DNA of 36,810 bases, from assembly GCA_029261215.1 (NCBI GenBank), contig JAJDBT010000124.1, positions 1-36,810 of the forward strand, given 5' to 3'. Positions 24,037 to 33,818 of the stretch are shown piece after piece; position 1 is the stretch's first letter; the number at the start of each line of letters is the position of its first letter. A program made the translations under genes and the position numbers. The notes beneath the pieces were generated by a model, which worked only from the letters and a program-made list of their open reading frames with translations, ran no database searches and had not been told where the DNA came from. Source of the DNA: Nitrospirota bacterium. GTDB taxonomy: Bacteria; Nitrospirota; Nitrospiria; SBBL01; JAADHI01.

Positions 24037-25416
24037 CTAAAAGTTGTAGCGAATTTCAGTATAGATTCGGTCATTTTTATCAAAAAACCCAATGAACCGA
24101 AAATCATCTTGTTGAATGTTGCCTTCTTTTCCTTCAAAAATATCTGCTCCGAAAGACTGTGTTAAAAAATCGGTCCATCGGTAGGTGATGCGGGGACGAA
24201 TTAGGGCTTCTTCGTCGTTGATTAAATAGATCACAAGAAGCTTGAGTAGGAGGCTTTCGTTCATGAGGTGTTTTCGGAAGGTCACACTGAGGCCGGAATC
24301 CAGCTCATCCGCAATAATGATCGGCTCATGGTCTTTGATCCATTGCTGGGAAAACTGGAGAAAGGTGTCGATCCCAAATGGCAGCCGGGTGTCCCATCCG
24401 AGGCCGTATTTAAACTGAGGCCGCTCGACCTCAGTTGGCACGGGCGTACTCGGTGTTCCGCTAGGGGCAAAAGTGCCAAAGGCACGGCCATTGACATATG
24501 AAAATTCGCCTTTAATCAGGTCTGCCCCGACACCTTTTGTAAATGTGAAGCCGAATGTTTTTATCCGGTGATAGCGTGTTGGTGTTGTTGAGGATTGCCC
24601 GGAAGACGTTCCCTGGCCCAGACCAAAAATGCTTTGAGAGGCAGTCGGGAAATCATCCCATCCGTCAAAAATGCTCAATGATAAATCGAATCCTTTTAGC
24701 CGGGTAGAGATGCGCAGTCCGATTTCAGTGTTTAAAAATGTGTTGGAGGGTTTTTCCAAGCCTGGCGGTTCTTGAAACTGCTCAAACTCGCTCCCCGCTG
24801 GGGCGGCCTGGTGAAAACGGAGTTCGGGAATCCAGATGAATTGCAAGTTCACGGTCTCTAAATAGGTGTCTATTTTCAACATCCATAATGGGATGTAGCG
24901 GTCTTCCAAGTCTCTGAGAATAAACTCGTTAAAATTGAGCGGGTTTAGTTCATCCGTAATTCGAAATCCTTCAATAACGCCCCATCGGGCAATCTGTTTT
25001 CCAATTCGTAAATCGACGCGGTCAAAAAAAAAGTCGCCATAGACTTCTTTAAACTGGGCATCAAGGGGATTCACCCTTGTAATATTTCGGGGCGTGGACT
25101 GTACGAAACGATTTTGAAAGGGATTGGTGCGGTTCAAATCCTGAAGATCATGAATGGCATCATAAGAAAAACGCCCAATCGCCGTGAAGTGAATATTTGT
25201 GTCGTAACGATAGCGGGCTTCAAGCTGATAAAAGTTGAGCAGTTTGGTAAAAGTCGGGGCACTTGCCACGCGGTAAGCGGTTTCGTGCTGGATAAACTGG
25301 TGCAGCGTCAAGCCTTCGGGCAAAAACACGCCAGCAGCGAAGGATGTGTTCAAAGGAATCAATAGGAGAAGGGTAGAGGCAATACTGCTTTGGGCGGCTT
25401 GGATAAATCGATTCAA
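24037..25416 (-). CDS. DUF1302-like outer-membrane beta-barrel protein
   Basis: The 459-residue protein has a signal peptide (cleavage near NTSFA-AG) and strand-rich sequence ending IYTEIRYNF with a terminal Phe. FKEVYGDFFFDRVDLRIGKQIARWG and the following DELNPLNFNEFILRDLEDRYIP resemble the DUF1302 family, in which a conserved 'GKQ..WG' strand precedes a D-x-NP segment. DUF1302 genes are often next to RND-type export genes, as here, where it is the last gene of the efflux operon. It may be a channel or surface receptor for the pump's substrate. Function is otherwise unknown. Confidence 0.72.
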   Translation of the reverse strand: MNRFIQAAQSSIASTLLLLIPLNTSFAAGVFLPEGLTLHQFIQHETAYRVASAPTFTKLLNFYQLEARYRYDTNIHFTAIGRFSYDAIHDLQDLNRTNPFQNRFVQSTPRNITRVNPLDAQFKEVYGDFFFDRVDLRIGKQIARWGVIEGFRITDELNPLNFNEFILRDLEDRYIPLWMLKIDTYLETVNLQFIWIPELRFHQAAPAGSEFEQFQEPPGLEKPSNTFLNTEIGLRISTRLKGFDLSLSIFDGWDDFPTASQSIFGLGQGTSSGQSSTTPTRYHRIKTFGFTFTKGVGADLIKGEFSYVNGRAFGTFAPSGTPSTPVPTEVERPQFKYGLGWDTRLPFGIDTFLQFSQQWIKDHEPIIIADELDSGLSVTFRKHLMNESLLLKLLVIYLINDEEALIRPRITYRWTDFLTQSFGADIFEGKEGNIQQDDFRFIGFFDKNDRIYTEIRYNF

Positions 25417-25425
25417 TAGTGGGCC

Positions 25426-26130
25426 TTATTTCGCGAAGGTGCTTTCTTTTATTTCGCTTAAAAGCGCTTCCCGTTCTTTCACTTTTTGATTGAATTGCTC
25501 AACGACCCCTTCTGTTTTTTCTAGGATTTCCTGCGGGGTGGTCAGCTGTTCAGTCCATTTCTCTCGAGAGACAGCGGGTGCTGCCTGATCAAAATTCAAG
25601 ACGGTTTTATTGAGCCAAGATAAATATAATAGATACACGCCGCTGAATAATACAACGACGATGGCGAGTTTCATCACAATTTGCGTCACAAAGCTTCCGA
25701 CAAATCGTTTCAAAATTTTGGAGAAGAGAACAAAGCAGATGAGTCCCCCCGCAAAATAGGCGATGAGTACTGTGCCTTGATCCTCGAAAAAAGTATTGAG
25801 AAGGGCGTGGCCTTTTTTCAGGGTTTCTTGTCCGGCCGCTTTTATTGTTTCTTGAGAGATGTTCCGGTTTAAATCAGAAGGTTTGGCTCGCTGGAGTGTT
25901 TCGAGCGCGGCCCTTGTGTTATTGGGCATGGGTCCATCGGGTAAATGAATGGTTTCGGCGGATGGACGTTTTTCTAGGGGCACCTCATCAAGCGTCTGCG
26001 TGATCACCATGGTCCCTTTTTCATCAAGATATTTGTAAAAAGTTGAGGCATTTACAAAAGATGTCGTCATCATCAACAACATGACGCCAATGAATACCTG
26101 GTTTTTGCTAGAGAAAAAGAAGTGGTTCAT
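25426..26130 (-). CDS. DUF4124-like membrane protein of the efflux operon
   Basis: This protein of 234 residues begins with a hydrophobic signal (FIGVMLLMMTTSFVNA), then TFYKYLDEKGTMVITQTLDEVP, the short DUF4124 motif common in periplasmic proteins. Two further TM helices follow (IAYFAGGLICFVLF and KLAIVVVLFSGVYLLYL) and the tail has a coiled-coil-like charged stretch (EGVVEQFNQKVKEREALLSEIKE, of which the centre is EQFNQKVKEREALL). The start at 26130 is chosen because the signal begins there; the frame is open to 26223 but without a ribosome site. It lies between the RND permease and the DUF1302-like barrel. Function is unknown. Confidence 0.65.
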   Translation of the reverse strand: MNHFFFSSKNQVFIGVMLLMMTTSFVNASTFYKYLDEKGTMVITQTLDEVPLEKRPSAETIHLPDGPMPNNTRAALETLQRAKPSDLNRNISQETIKAAGQETLKKGHALLNTFFEDQGTVLIAYFAGGLICFVLFSKILKRFVGSFVTQIVMKLAIVVVLFSGVYLLYLSWLNKTVLNFDQAAPAVSREKWTEQLTTPQEILEKTEGVVEQFNQKVKEREALLSEIKESTFAK

Positions 26131-26241
26131 TTGTAACGCCGGTACCTTGTACGTGGGCCAAATCCCTGTTAATACTGAAAAATTCGTGTTACTCAAATGT
26201 ATCATATTTATGCGGGCTGTCATAAAACCCGTCAGCTGTCA

Positions 26242-29200
26242 TTAAGAAGGGAGTGAATCCGAGGGCAGGGGCGTTTTTTCGGATCCCCATATTTTTCGGG
26301 TGAGGGCCCCGAAATCTTCTAAAATGAGGTAAAGGCAGGGGATCAGAATCAAGGTGATCGCCGTCGCAAAAAGAATGCCGTAACCCAGTGAGATGGCCAT
26401 TGGAATGATAAAGCGCGCCTGTCGAGACGTTTCAAAAATCATGGGGGCGAGTCCGCCAAAAGTTGTCAGTGTGGTGAGCAATATTGGTCGAAATCGGCGA
26501 ACCCCCGCCAAGCGGACGGCTTCTTTCGGCAAAACCCCTAGTGCGCGTTGTGCATTGGCAAACTCAATCATGACCAGAGCATCATTAACGACCACACCCG
26601 ATAACGCCACAATGCCCATCATGCTGATGACGCTCAGGTTGTATCCCATGATCAAATGCCCTATGACTGCCCCGACGATGCCAAAGGGGATGGCGGCCAT
26701 CACGATCGCCGGTTGAATATAGCTGCGAAATGGAATGGCGAGCAACATGAAAATCCCGAGCATTGCGGCGAGAAAACCCCGACCTAAACTTGTTAGGCTG
26801 TCGCGCATTTCTGCCTGACGGCCTTCAAAACTGTAGGTCAGTCCGGGATGATCCTGAACAATTCCGGGCAGAATCTCGGATTTGATGGTGCCCAAAATCT
26901 GGTTGGTTTCTCCAATCGGCACGACATTTCCCGTGACCGTTACCGTACGGCGGTTATTGTGGCGTGTGATTGTCGTATAGGCCCGCCCGCGTTTCACCTT
27001 TGCCACTTGCATCAAGGGCACATCCCGCCCTGAGGAGGTTCGAATCAGCAGCTGTTCGATATCGTATTCGCTGATGCGTTCGGATTCCGGAAGCCGAACC
27101 ATGACCTTTACCTCATTGCGGCCGCGCTGTTGCCTTAAAGCCTCTTCTCCAAAAAAAGCCCCCCGAACCTGATTCGCCACATCCCGCACGGTCAGTTGTA
27201 AGCTTTCGCCTTCAGGAAGAAGCTGAAAATCAAGCTGCTGTTTTCCTGCAGCCAAGCCGTCATCAATATCCTGAACATTGGGGAAATCGCCCAGGGCTTC
27301 GGCCAAACGCGCACTTGCCGAATCCAGGCGGCTGACATCGCGGTGGCTCAGTTCGATGGTCAAGCCGGGCCCCCGCCCCGGCCCCCCGCGATCGGATTCA
27401 AAACGAAGAGATTCCAAGCCGGGAATTTGCCCTGTCCGTTCCCGCCAAAGTCGGGTCATTTCTGCTGTGCCGATGGGGCGAATATCAGGGTCGCTTAAAT
27501 AGGCGGTCACTTCAATCACATTTTCGGTCACCTGTGCACGAATGCCTTCTGTTAACTCTGAACCACCGTGTTCTTGCGAAACGGCATTTGCCGTCGTTAC
27601 GAGACGGTCTCGAACAAGGTTCACCTTGGAGATTGAACTGCCGTAGGGCAAAGTGGCTGTTGCCACCGCCTGGTCCGCCTCAATTTTCGGGAAGAGAATA
27701 AACCCCATCCGCCCACTCATCACATACCCCAGGATCACCATCAAAGATGCGATACTTATCGCGAGGGTGATATATCGATACCGCAAACAGAGTGCTAAAA
27801 AAGGGCCAAAACGATGCTCTACCCATCTGGAAAACAAGACGCTGAAGCGTTGTTGTCGGGTGTGCAAAAAGTGGGCAATCGCCCCTTCTTTCGTTTTTTC
27901 GCTGTGGGCGACATGGGAGGGGAGGATAAAAAGGGCTTCAATCCACGAAATGATAAACACACTGCACACCACGAGCGGCAGGGTCCGGAAGATTTTTCCG
28001 ATCTGTCCGGGCACAAAAAAGAGTGGACTAAAAGCTACAATGTTGGTCAGGATGCTAAAAGACACTGGAATCGCAACATCTTTTGCGCCCTGAATCGCCG
28101 CATCAACAAAAGTCATGCCTTTTACCCGATACTCATAAATGTTTTCCCCCGCAATAATGGCATCATCCACAACGATGCCCAGCGCGATAATGAAGGCAAA
28201 CATTGAAACCATGTTGATCGAAATATCGACGGAGGGCAAAAACAAAAATGCACCGAGAAATGATGTGGGAATGCCCATGGTAACCCAAAAGGCCAATTTA
28301 AACTCCAGAAAAAGCCCCAAGAGCCCAAACACCAGCAGTAGGCCGAAAAACCCGTTTCTTAAAAGCAGCGCCATTCTCTGACGGTAAACCTCGGAGTCAT
28401 CCCGGTTGATTTCAAGGTGGATGCCGGGCGGCAGGTCCGCTTCGATCTCATCAATACTCTGCCGGACAGCCTCCGAGATGCTGATCGGGGTTTGGTCGCC
28501 CACACGAAAAACTTCCAGCGCCATAGCCGGTTTTCCATTAAAGGTTAAAAAATGATTGCTCTCTTCAAAGCTTTCACGCACTTTGGCAAGATCACGAAGA
28601 TACAGCACGCTTCCAGCGGGGCTTGTGACAATAGGAATCAGGGCAAACTCCCTGGCCCAGTCCCGCCGCCCCTTCATCCGGAGCAAAATTTCACCACTAT
28701 TGGTCTCAATGGCGCCGCCCGGTAATTCCAGCGCAGACGTCCTGATTTTTGCAGCAACCCCTGCGAGGGTTAAGCCATAGGCCCTTAAGGTTTCCATCGG
28801 GACTTCAATGCTGATTTCGCTATTTCGCACTCCGCCCAAATCAACCTGCGTCACGCCCGGATGTTGCAGGATACGGTCACGAACCTCTTCTGTCAGTTCG
28901 CGAAGGATGCGTTCGTTGGCATCGCCAAAAAGCACCACTGAGATGACGAGTCTTCGACGGGATGCTATCGAAACTTCCGGGGCTTCGGCCTCTTCCGGAA
29001 AAGTCCTGATTCGGTCAATTTCCTGCTGTATTTCCTGAAAGGTTTTTTGGGTGTTTCCCCCTTCCACTAATTCCACCACGATGGTGGCCACGCCCTCACT
29101 TGATGTGGCCGTGACCTCTTCGACGCCGTCGACATTGCTGATTGCCTCCTCAATGGACAAGACGATGCCTTGCTCTATTTCTTCAGGGCTGGCACCGGGA

Positions 29201-29391
29201 TAGGCGACTGTGATCAAAACCTGGTCCAAATCAAAATCAGGAAACACTTCTTTTTTTATTTTTGTCGATATAAAGAGGCCTCCCAGGAGCAAAACGATCA
29301 TGATCAGATTAGGTGTGACGCGGTTATGCACCATCCAGGCTATCGGGCCTTGCTGGGTTGGGCGTTCTTTTTTATGAGAGGCTTCGTTCAT
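26242..29391 (-). CDS. RND-family efflux permease (AcrB-like)
   Basis: The 1049-residue inner-membrane pump has the duplicated RND layout: TM1, a large periplasmic loop with FPDFDLDQVLITVAYPGASPEE, TM2-6 and then a second half. The proton-relay pair is present as GIVVDDAI in TM4. In TM10 the sequence SGVVVNDALVMIEF replaces the Lys-containing motif of AcrB, which I associate with a different branch of the superfamily. Such pumps expel hydrophobic compounds using proton flow. Its start overlaps the stop of the membrane-fusion gene by four bases, so the pair is translationally coupled. The substrate cannot be told. Confidence 0.95.
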   Translation of the reverse strand: MNEASHKKERPTQQGPIAWMVHNRVTPNLIMIVLLLGGLFISTKIKKEVFPDFDLDQVLITVAYPGASPEEIEQGIVLSIEEAISNVDGVEEVTATSSEGVATIVVELVEGGNTQKTFQEIQQEIDRIRTFPEEAEAPEVSIASRRRLVISVVLFGDANERILRELTEEVRDRILQHPGVTQVDLGGVRNSEISIEVPMETLRAYGLTLAGVAAKIRTSALELPGGAIETNSGEILLRMKGRRDWAREFALIPIVTSPAGSVLYLRDLAKVRESFEESNHFLTFNGKPAMALEVFRVGDQTPISISEAVRQSIDEIEADLPPGIHLEINRDDSEVYRQRMALLLRNGFFGLLLVFGLLGLFLEFKLAFWVTMGIPTSFLGAFLFLPSVDISINMVSMFAFIIALGIVVDDAIIAGENIYEYRVKGMTFVDAAIQGAKDVAIPVSFSILTNIVAFSPLFFVPGQIGKIFRTLPLVVCSVFIISWIEALFILPSHVAHSEKTKEGAIAHFLHTRQQRFSVLFSRWVEHRFGPFLALCLRYRYITLAISIASLMVILGYVMSGRMGFILFPKIEADQAVATATLPYGSSISKVNLVRDRLVTTANAVSQEHGGSELTEGIRAQVTENVIEVTAYLSDPDIRPIGTAEMTRLWRERTGQIPGLESLRFESDRGGPGRGPGLTIELSHRDVSRLDSASARLAEALGDFPNVQDIDDGLAAGKQQLDFQLLPEGESLQLTVRDVANQVRGAFFGEEALRQQRGRNEVKVMVRLPESERISEYDIEQLLIRTSSGRDVPLMQVAKVKRGRAYTTITRHNNRRTVTVTGNVVPIGETNQILGTIKSEILPGIVQDHPGLTYSFEGRQAEMRDSLTSLGRGFLAAMLGIFMLLAIPFRSYIQPAIVMAAIPFGIVGAVIGHLIMGYNLSVISMMGIVALSGVVVNDALVMIEFANAQRALGVLPKEAVRLAGVRRFRPILLTTLTTFGGLAPMIFETSRQARFIIPMAISLGYGILFATAITLILIPCLYLILEDFGALTRKIWGSEKTPLPSDSLPS

Positions 29392-30737
29392 TTCGTTTGT
29401 TTCTCGGCGGGAGCGGGCGGTGAGGCCTCTGGATTGAGAGGGAGGTCTTTTTCATTTTCTTGTAAGGTTTCTTCCTGAGAAGTGCGTAAAGACATGCCTT
29501 TGACCGGGGCCGCAAGATCGGTTAAGACCAAACGGTCTCCTGCTTCAAGTCCGCCGGAGACAAAAACCTGGTCTTGGCCCCGGTACGCGATTTCAATCGT
29601 TCGAATTTCCAGGGTGTTTTTTGCGTTTATCAGCCAAACGGTATCCCCGTTGCGCAGCCACGCGCGCTCAATTGCCACCACATGAGTTAATTCTTTTCCC
29701 GTCATTTCGACCCTGACAAAGGCGCCCATGAGCAGCATCGGAGGCTTGCCTTCAGGTGTTGTTGCCTTTTGGCCAAGCGGGTCAGATACGGAAACAAGGA
29801 GGCGCGCCATGCGGCCTTCCGTCTCGAGTTCTCCGTTGAGCTGAATGACTGTTCCTACTCTAAAGCGGTCTTTTCCCCAGGCGGCCGCGTCATAGATTTT
29901 AACCTCTGAGCCCGTTGTCGCGTTTACACCCGGAATGTCCAGCCATTGAAGTTGGTTCACCGGAATCAGGACTTCGACCCAATACGTATCCGTTCCAACG
30001 AGGGTTGCGAGTTTTGTTGCCGGCGTGACGGCCTCACCGAGATTGACTTCTCGGGTTTTGATGATGGCATTAAAGGGCGAGGTGATTTTGGTTCGCTCAA
30101 GGTCAAGCCGCGCCTTATCAAGAAGTGATTGCGCTCTTTCTCGTTCTGCCTGCAGATTTTCCAGCTGCGGTAAACGTAAGATGAGGTCTCTATCCTCTGC
30201 CTGGATGGATTCGCCGAGCAGCTCAAATTCCCGAAGTGCGACATTTTGCTGACCCTGTTCAATTTTTAAATTGCTGTTGGCCTGTTCGAGTCCGCTTGTC
30301 CGTTCCCGAATGAGCAGGGCGTAATCGGCCGGGTCAATCTGAAGTATTTTTTCATTTGTCGTAAAACGGCCTCCCGGCATGAATGAAGGATTTACCCACT
30401 GTATGGCCCCGCTCACACGAGGATAAAGATCGGTCTCCTGTGCCGGGAGAACCGTCCCCATGCCTTTGACAATGACCCGATGGTTTGAAAAATGAATCGG
30501 GGTGACTTCTACCAGTTTGGCGCGCCGGACGGCTGGCGCGCGTTTGGCCGTTGGCCCTGTTTTGAGCAAAGTGAAGGCAGTAAAGGCCCCCGCACCCAGG
30601 ATGATCAGAATGAGGAACAAACGGATGAGCAGGGTGCGCCCTTTTTGAGTCGGTGGCCCCTCCTTAGTGTGATCTCCTGGTTTTTGTGCCTGGATGTGTT
30701 CTGTATTTTGATTAAAGGGGTCTTCTTGAGAGGGCAT
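29388..30737 (-). CDS. RND efflux membrane-fusion (periplasmic adaptor) protein
   Basis: The 449-residue adaptor has a cytoplasmic N-terminus of about 35 residues, a TM anchor (LLIRLFLILIILGAGAFTAF) and the HlyD/AcrA-type domains. GMGTVLPAQETDLYPRVSGAIQ is the first half of the lipoyl motif, LEQANSNLKIEQ to LLDKARLDLERTKI forms the alpha-hairpin, and SPFNAIIKTREVNLGEAV the second lipoyl half. A Pro/Glu-rich tail ends the protein. It bridges the RND pump and the outer-membrane channel encoded nine bases upstream. Confidence 0.93.
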   Translation of the reverse strand: MPSQEDPFNQNTEHIQAQKPGDHTKEGPPTQKGRTLLIRLFLILIILGAGAFTAFTLLKTGPTAKRAPAVRRAKLVEVTPIHFSNHRVIVKGMGTVLPAQETDLYPRVSGAIQWVNPSFMPGGRFTTNEKILQIDPADYALLIRERTSGLEQANSNLKIEQGQQNVALREFELLGESIQAEDRDLILRLPQLENLQAERERAQSLLDKARLDLERTKITSPFNAIIKTREVNLGEAVTPATKLATLVGTDTYWVEVLIPVNQLQWLDIPGVNATTGSEVKIYDAAAWGKDRFRVGTVIQLNGELETEGRMARLLVSVSDPLGQKATTPEGKPPMLLMGAFVRVEMTGKELTHVVAIERAWLRNGDTVWLINAKNTLEIRTIEIAYRGQDQVFVSGGLEAGDRLVLTDLAAPVKGMSLRTSQEETLQENEKDLPLNPEASPPAPAEKQTK

Positions 30738-30746
30738 CGTTTCCTT

Positions 30747-32210
30747 TTAGTTCGCCATTTTGTGCGAGGTGAATTCAGCTTGAGGAGGATAGATGGGCGC
30801 GGGTGGCGTCATTTCCCATCCGCCCCCGATGGCCCGGTAAAGATTGACACGAAAAGAAAGGGCTTCCCGGCGGGCCTGTAAAAGGGCGCGTTCAAGGGCC
30901 TGCTGTGTTAAAAGCACATCCAAAATACGCAGGTAGTCCGCCGCACCCTGACGGTAGTTGTTTTGTGTTTGTTGAAGGACTTGCTGTGAAAGGGCGAGTT
31001 GTTTTTCAAGGCTGCTTATAAACAGGCGCTGTTGTTCTTCCTGAACCAGTGCCGATTCAACTTCAGCAAGCGCTTCAAGGATCGCTTGTCGGTAATTATT
31101 GAGTTGTTCGTTGACCACGGCTTCGCTTCGACTCACCTCCGCCCGGCGGTTTCCGCCGTCAATTAGCGGTCCGACAAGGTTGGCCGCGAGCGTTGTGAGC
31201 CAATTATCAAACAGATCCCGCACTGATTCGCCGGAGGTATTGATTTGTGCGGAAAGACTGATCCGGGGAAAACGATTTGAGACTGCGGTCGCCACATCCT
31301 GATCCGCAGCAAGTAGTTTGTAATAGGCGCTTCGGATATCGGGACGGTTTTGAATGATCTCGGCAGGAAAACCCGTGTCGGGCAAGGGCGGTATTTTTTT
31401 CATTGGGGTGTGCTGTTCTAAAGTCAGAAGCGTTGGCGGCTGGCCTAATAAAACAGCTAATTGATGCCTCAGGACTTTTTCCCGCGATTGGGCTGTGGCC
31501 AGTTCACCCTGTGTCGATTCGAGTAATTGCCGCTGCTGAAGCACATCGGTTGCGCCCACTTGCCCATGCCGAAAACGAAAGGTGACGAGTTCCAGCACCT
31601 GTTTGTTTGTCCTCTGTTGTTTCTCAAGAAGTTCAAGCTGTCCTTGCTGTTCCGTTAACTCAAACCAGGTGAATGCGACTTCGGCCGATAGTGTCATGGC
31701 GGCCGCTTGAAGTGTTTCCCTGCTCGCTTTTAAATCCAGTTTTGCCGCCTCTTGTATTGAAGAAATCCGTCCCCAAAGGTCGAGTTCGTAATTGGTGGTT
31801 AATCCCAGAAAATATCGTTTGAACGAGCGGCTTTGCTGGCCGGTCGTGAGGGTCCCTCCTGTGTTTCCGTGTGTCTCTGTTCGGGAGGCTCCACCTTGTA
31901 ATTCGAGTGTTGGGAAGCGGGCGGCGCGTTCTCTTTGTGCGATAGCCTCGTTTTGTGCCAGGCGATCCCAGGCGCTTCTTAGGCTGAAGTTGTTTGAAAG
32001 GGCCTGTTCAATGAGGCGGATCAAAGCCGGGTCGTCAAAGTGAGTCCACCACTGGCCGGGTAAAGGCGCTTCCCCGCTGGATGAAAAATGATCCGGAACC
32101 GTAAGCGGAACAGGATGCTGTAAAGGTTTTGAGGCACAGGAAACGGGAAGCCACAGGAAAAAAAGGAGGATCAGGATTTGTGTCTTATGTTTGATCAAAC
32201 AAAACGCCAT
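30747..32210 (-). CDS. NodT-type outer-membrane efflux lipoprotein (TolC-like)
   Basis: The 487-residue product starts with a lipoprotein signal (ILILLFFLWLPVSC) whose Cys should be acylated. WWTHFDDPALIRLIEQALSNNFSLRSAWDRL is the usual start of the NodT/OprM family, and two similar TolC-like halves follow with RYFLGLTTNYELDLWGRI and NRFPRISLSAQINTSGES. It forms the trimeric exit duct of the pump. I chose the ATG at 32210, where the signal begins, over 32312. It is the first gene of the minus-strand efflux operon. Confidence 0.92.
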   Translation of the reverse strand: MAFCLIKHKTQILILLFFLWLPVSCASKPLQHPVPLTVPDHFSSSGEAPLPGQWWTHFDDPALIRLIEQALSNNFSLRSAWDRLAQNEAIAQRERAARFPTLELQGGASRTETHGNTGGTLTTGQQSRSFKRYFLGLTTNYELDLWGRISSIQEAAKLDLKASRETLQAAAMTLSAEVAFTWFELTEQQGQLELLEKQQRTNKQVLELVTFRFRHGQVGATDVLQQRQLLESTQGELATAQSREKVLRHQLAVLLGQPPTLLTLEQHTPMKKIPPLPDTGFPAEIIQNRPDIRSAYYKLLAADQDVATAVSNRFPRISLSAQINTSGESVRDLFDNWLTTLAANLVGPLIDGGNRRAEVSRSEAVVNEQLNNYRQAILEALAEVESALVQEEQQRLFISSLEKQLALSQQVLQQTQNNYRQGAADYLRILDVLLTQQALERALLQARREALSFRVNLYRAIGGGWEMTPPAPIYPPQAEFTSHKMAN

Positions 32211-32634
32211 GAGATCGTTATTTCCAGTTTTAGCCATTTTCTTGGGGCAGGGACATGGCTTTTGATCATTGTAAACCCCTCCATCCGTAAAAACAGGTTT
32301 TATTGTAAGCATCCATCCTGGAGATTGAAAGTAAAATCCGCTTCTGAGCGTTCCGGGTTTTGCCGCATGATGTGCTTGACAGCCCTCAGTTGTTTGGTAG
32401 CCTTGAGGACAGGCTTTTTTTATGGTGGTCGGCTCATTGCTTCAGAATAATCAAAAACCTCCCTTTTTCATCCATCCCCTGAAACACAAGGCCGATTTTA
32501 TTTCCAGGAAAGGTGAGTAAAAGGTGAATAAAAGCAATGACGGTTCTTTTGAGATAAACAAGAGATCTCCTCTATCGCAAGGGCCGCTTAAGGTTCAAAG
32601 AGACACTCAATCATTTCCTTGAGAGGGTAAAACA
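32211..32634. other. 424-base divergent intergenic region
   Basis: The region separates the efflux operon (minus) from the second porin gene (plus). It holds an 11-base tandem repeat at 32510-32531 described separately. A TTGACA at 32376-32381 lacks a usable -10 at the right distance. No regulator gene is adjacent to the efflux operon, so its control is not evident from this stretch. Confidence 0.5.
32510..32531 (+). repeat. Tandem 11-base direct repeat upstream of the second porin
   Basis: AAGGTGAGTAA is followed immediately by AAGGTGAATAA, identical but for one base. The 11-base period equals one helical turn, the spacing at which OmpR/PhoB-family response regulators bind paired half-sites. 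The sequence is not a Pho box. It lies 104-125 bases before the porin start. Confidence 0.5.
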
Positions 32635-33807
32635 ATGCAGCAGAAATTAACAAAACGACGATTAGGTTTTTGGGTGGGGTTTTTCCTGTTGATCCCGCTG
32701 ATCATTTTTTCAGAAGTTTTCGCTGAGATGGATGGGCAAGATCGGCTTAGTCATCTCAGTGAAAAGTATCCAGAGACGCCTGAGCTTGCCCCCATGCCCA
32801 CCTTAAAAATAAGAGGCTTTGGCGATTTGAGTTTCTTTGCCAGCAAGCAGGATCATGAATATGAAAGCGCGTTTAATCTGGGAAATATCAATTTGCTGAT
32901 CACCTCAAAAATTAATGAAAAACTGAGTTTTTTGAGTGAACTCGCCCCATATCGAGATGTCTATTTTTTAGAAAACACCAATCCTGGGTTTGGAAATTCT
33001 TCTTATTTCGAATTTCAGAGATTTGCTCTGAAATATACGATTTCTGATGCGCTGAATATCAGGGTGGGACGATACCACACCGCCTTGGGTTACTGGAATC
33101 ACACCTACCATCACGGTACCTGGCTTCAACCCTCTATTTTAAGACCTGAGATCTACCGTTTCGAGTTTCAGGGCGGTATTTTGCCAGAGCATTCTGTCGG
33201 GCTGGAGATCTTTGGATTCAAGGAAGTTCGTTTTTTTGATCTAAGATATCACATTGGCATTTCGAATGGCCGGGGAGAAAAGTTGTGGGTTGTCCAGAAT
33301 TTTAATGATGAAAATCGTTCAAAGGCCCTGACTTTGTTTTGGTCGGCAGAACCGCATTTTATCGAGGGTCTTCGTTTTGGAACGACTTTTTATATGGATA
33401 CTGTGCCGGAAGATAAGAATGACCCCAGTCAAGCGAATGCGACGGATGAGAAAATTTTTGGAAGCCACCTTATTTACATCGGTGAACGAATCGAGTTTTT
33501 GAGTGAGTTTTTCAAGATCTATCACGCCGAAACAAACACGGGTCAAGACTACGTCACGGAGGGTGGCTATGTGCATGCCAATATGAAAATGAAGACCATA
33601 ATCGCCTATTACCGTTATGACTTTATTGATTTTGCAGAGAACAATCCTGTTTTTTGGGGTTTTCAGCGGGATGTCAAAAAACACACGGTGGGGGTAAGGT
33701 GGGACATTTTTCCCTGGAATGCCCTTAAATTTGAGATTGGCCGCGTGAGTAAAAAAGACCGCGCGCCTGAACACGTTTTTGGCGTGAATACCTCATTCAC
33801 TTTCTGA
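32635..33807 (+). CDS. Second porin-like outer-membrane beta-barrel protein
   Basis: The 390-residue protein has a signal peptide (LGFWVGFFLLIPLIIF, cleavage near SEVFA-EM), then strand-rich sequence and a final FGVNTSFTF ending in Phe. LKIRGFGDLSFFAS opens the barrel; NIRVGRYHTALGYWNHTYHHGTW and FEFQGGILPEHSVGLEIFG recall OprP/OprO-like or related porins. The HTYHHGTW segment is rich in His. GAGAGGG precedes the ATG. It is followed after 11 bases by a PstS-like gene, the same partnership as at 7352-8960 but in the reverse order. Confidence 0.78.
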   Translation: MQQKLTKRRLGFWVGFFLLIPLIIFSEVFAEMDGQDRLSHLSEKYPETPELAPMPTLKIRGFGDLSFFASKQDHEYESAFNLGNINLLITSKINEKLSFLSELAPYRDVYFLENTNPGFGNSSYFEFQRFALKYTISDALNIRVGRYHTALGYWNHTYHHGTWLQPSILRPEIYRFEFQGGILPEHSVGLEIFGFKEVRFFDLRYHIGISNGRGEKLWVVQNFNDENRSKALTLFWSAEPHFIEGLRFGTTFYMDTVPEDKNDPSQANATDEKIFGSHLIYIGERIEFLSEFFKIYHAETNTGQDYVTEGGYVHANMKMKTIIAYYRYDFIDFAENNPVFWGFQRDVKKHTVGVRWDIFPWNALKFEIGRVSKKDRAPEHVFGVNTSFTF

Positions 33808-33818
33808 AAGGTCCGCTG

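Noticed and set aside
32376-32404. Sigma70 promoter based on a perfect TTGACA
   Set aside because: The bases 17 downstream (AGCCTT) are not a usable -10, and no extended -10 is present.
32510-32531. Pho box for phosphate control of the PstS-like gene
   Set aside because: The 11-base period fits, but the sequence is unlike the CTGTCAT half-sites, and no -10 lies at the required distance.
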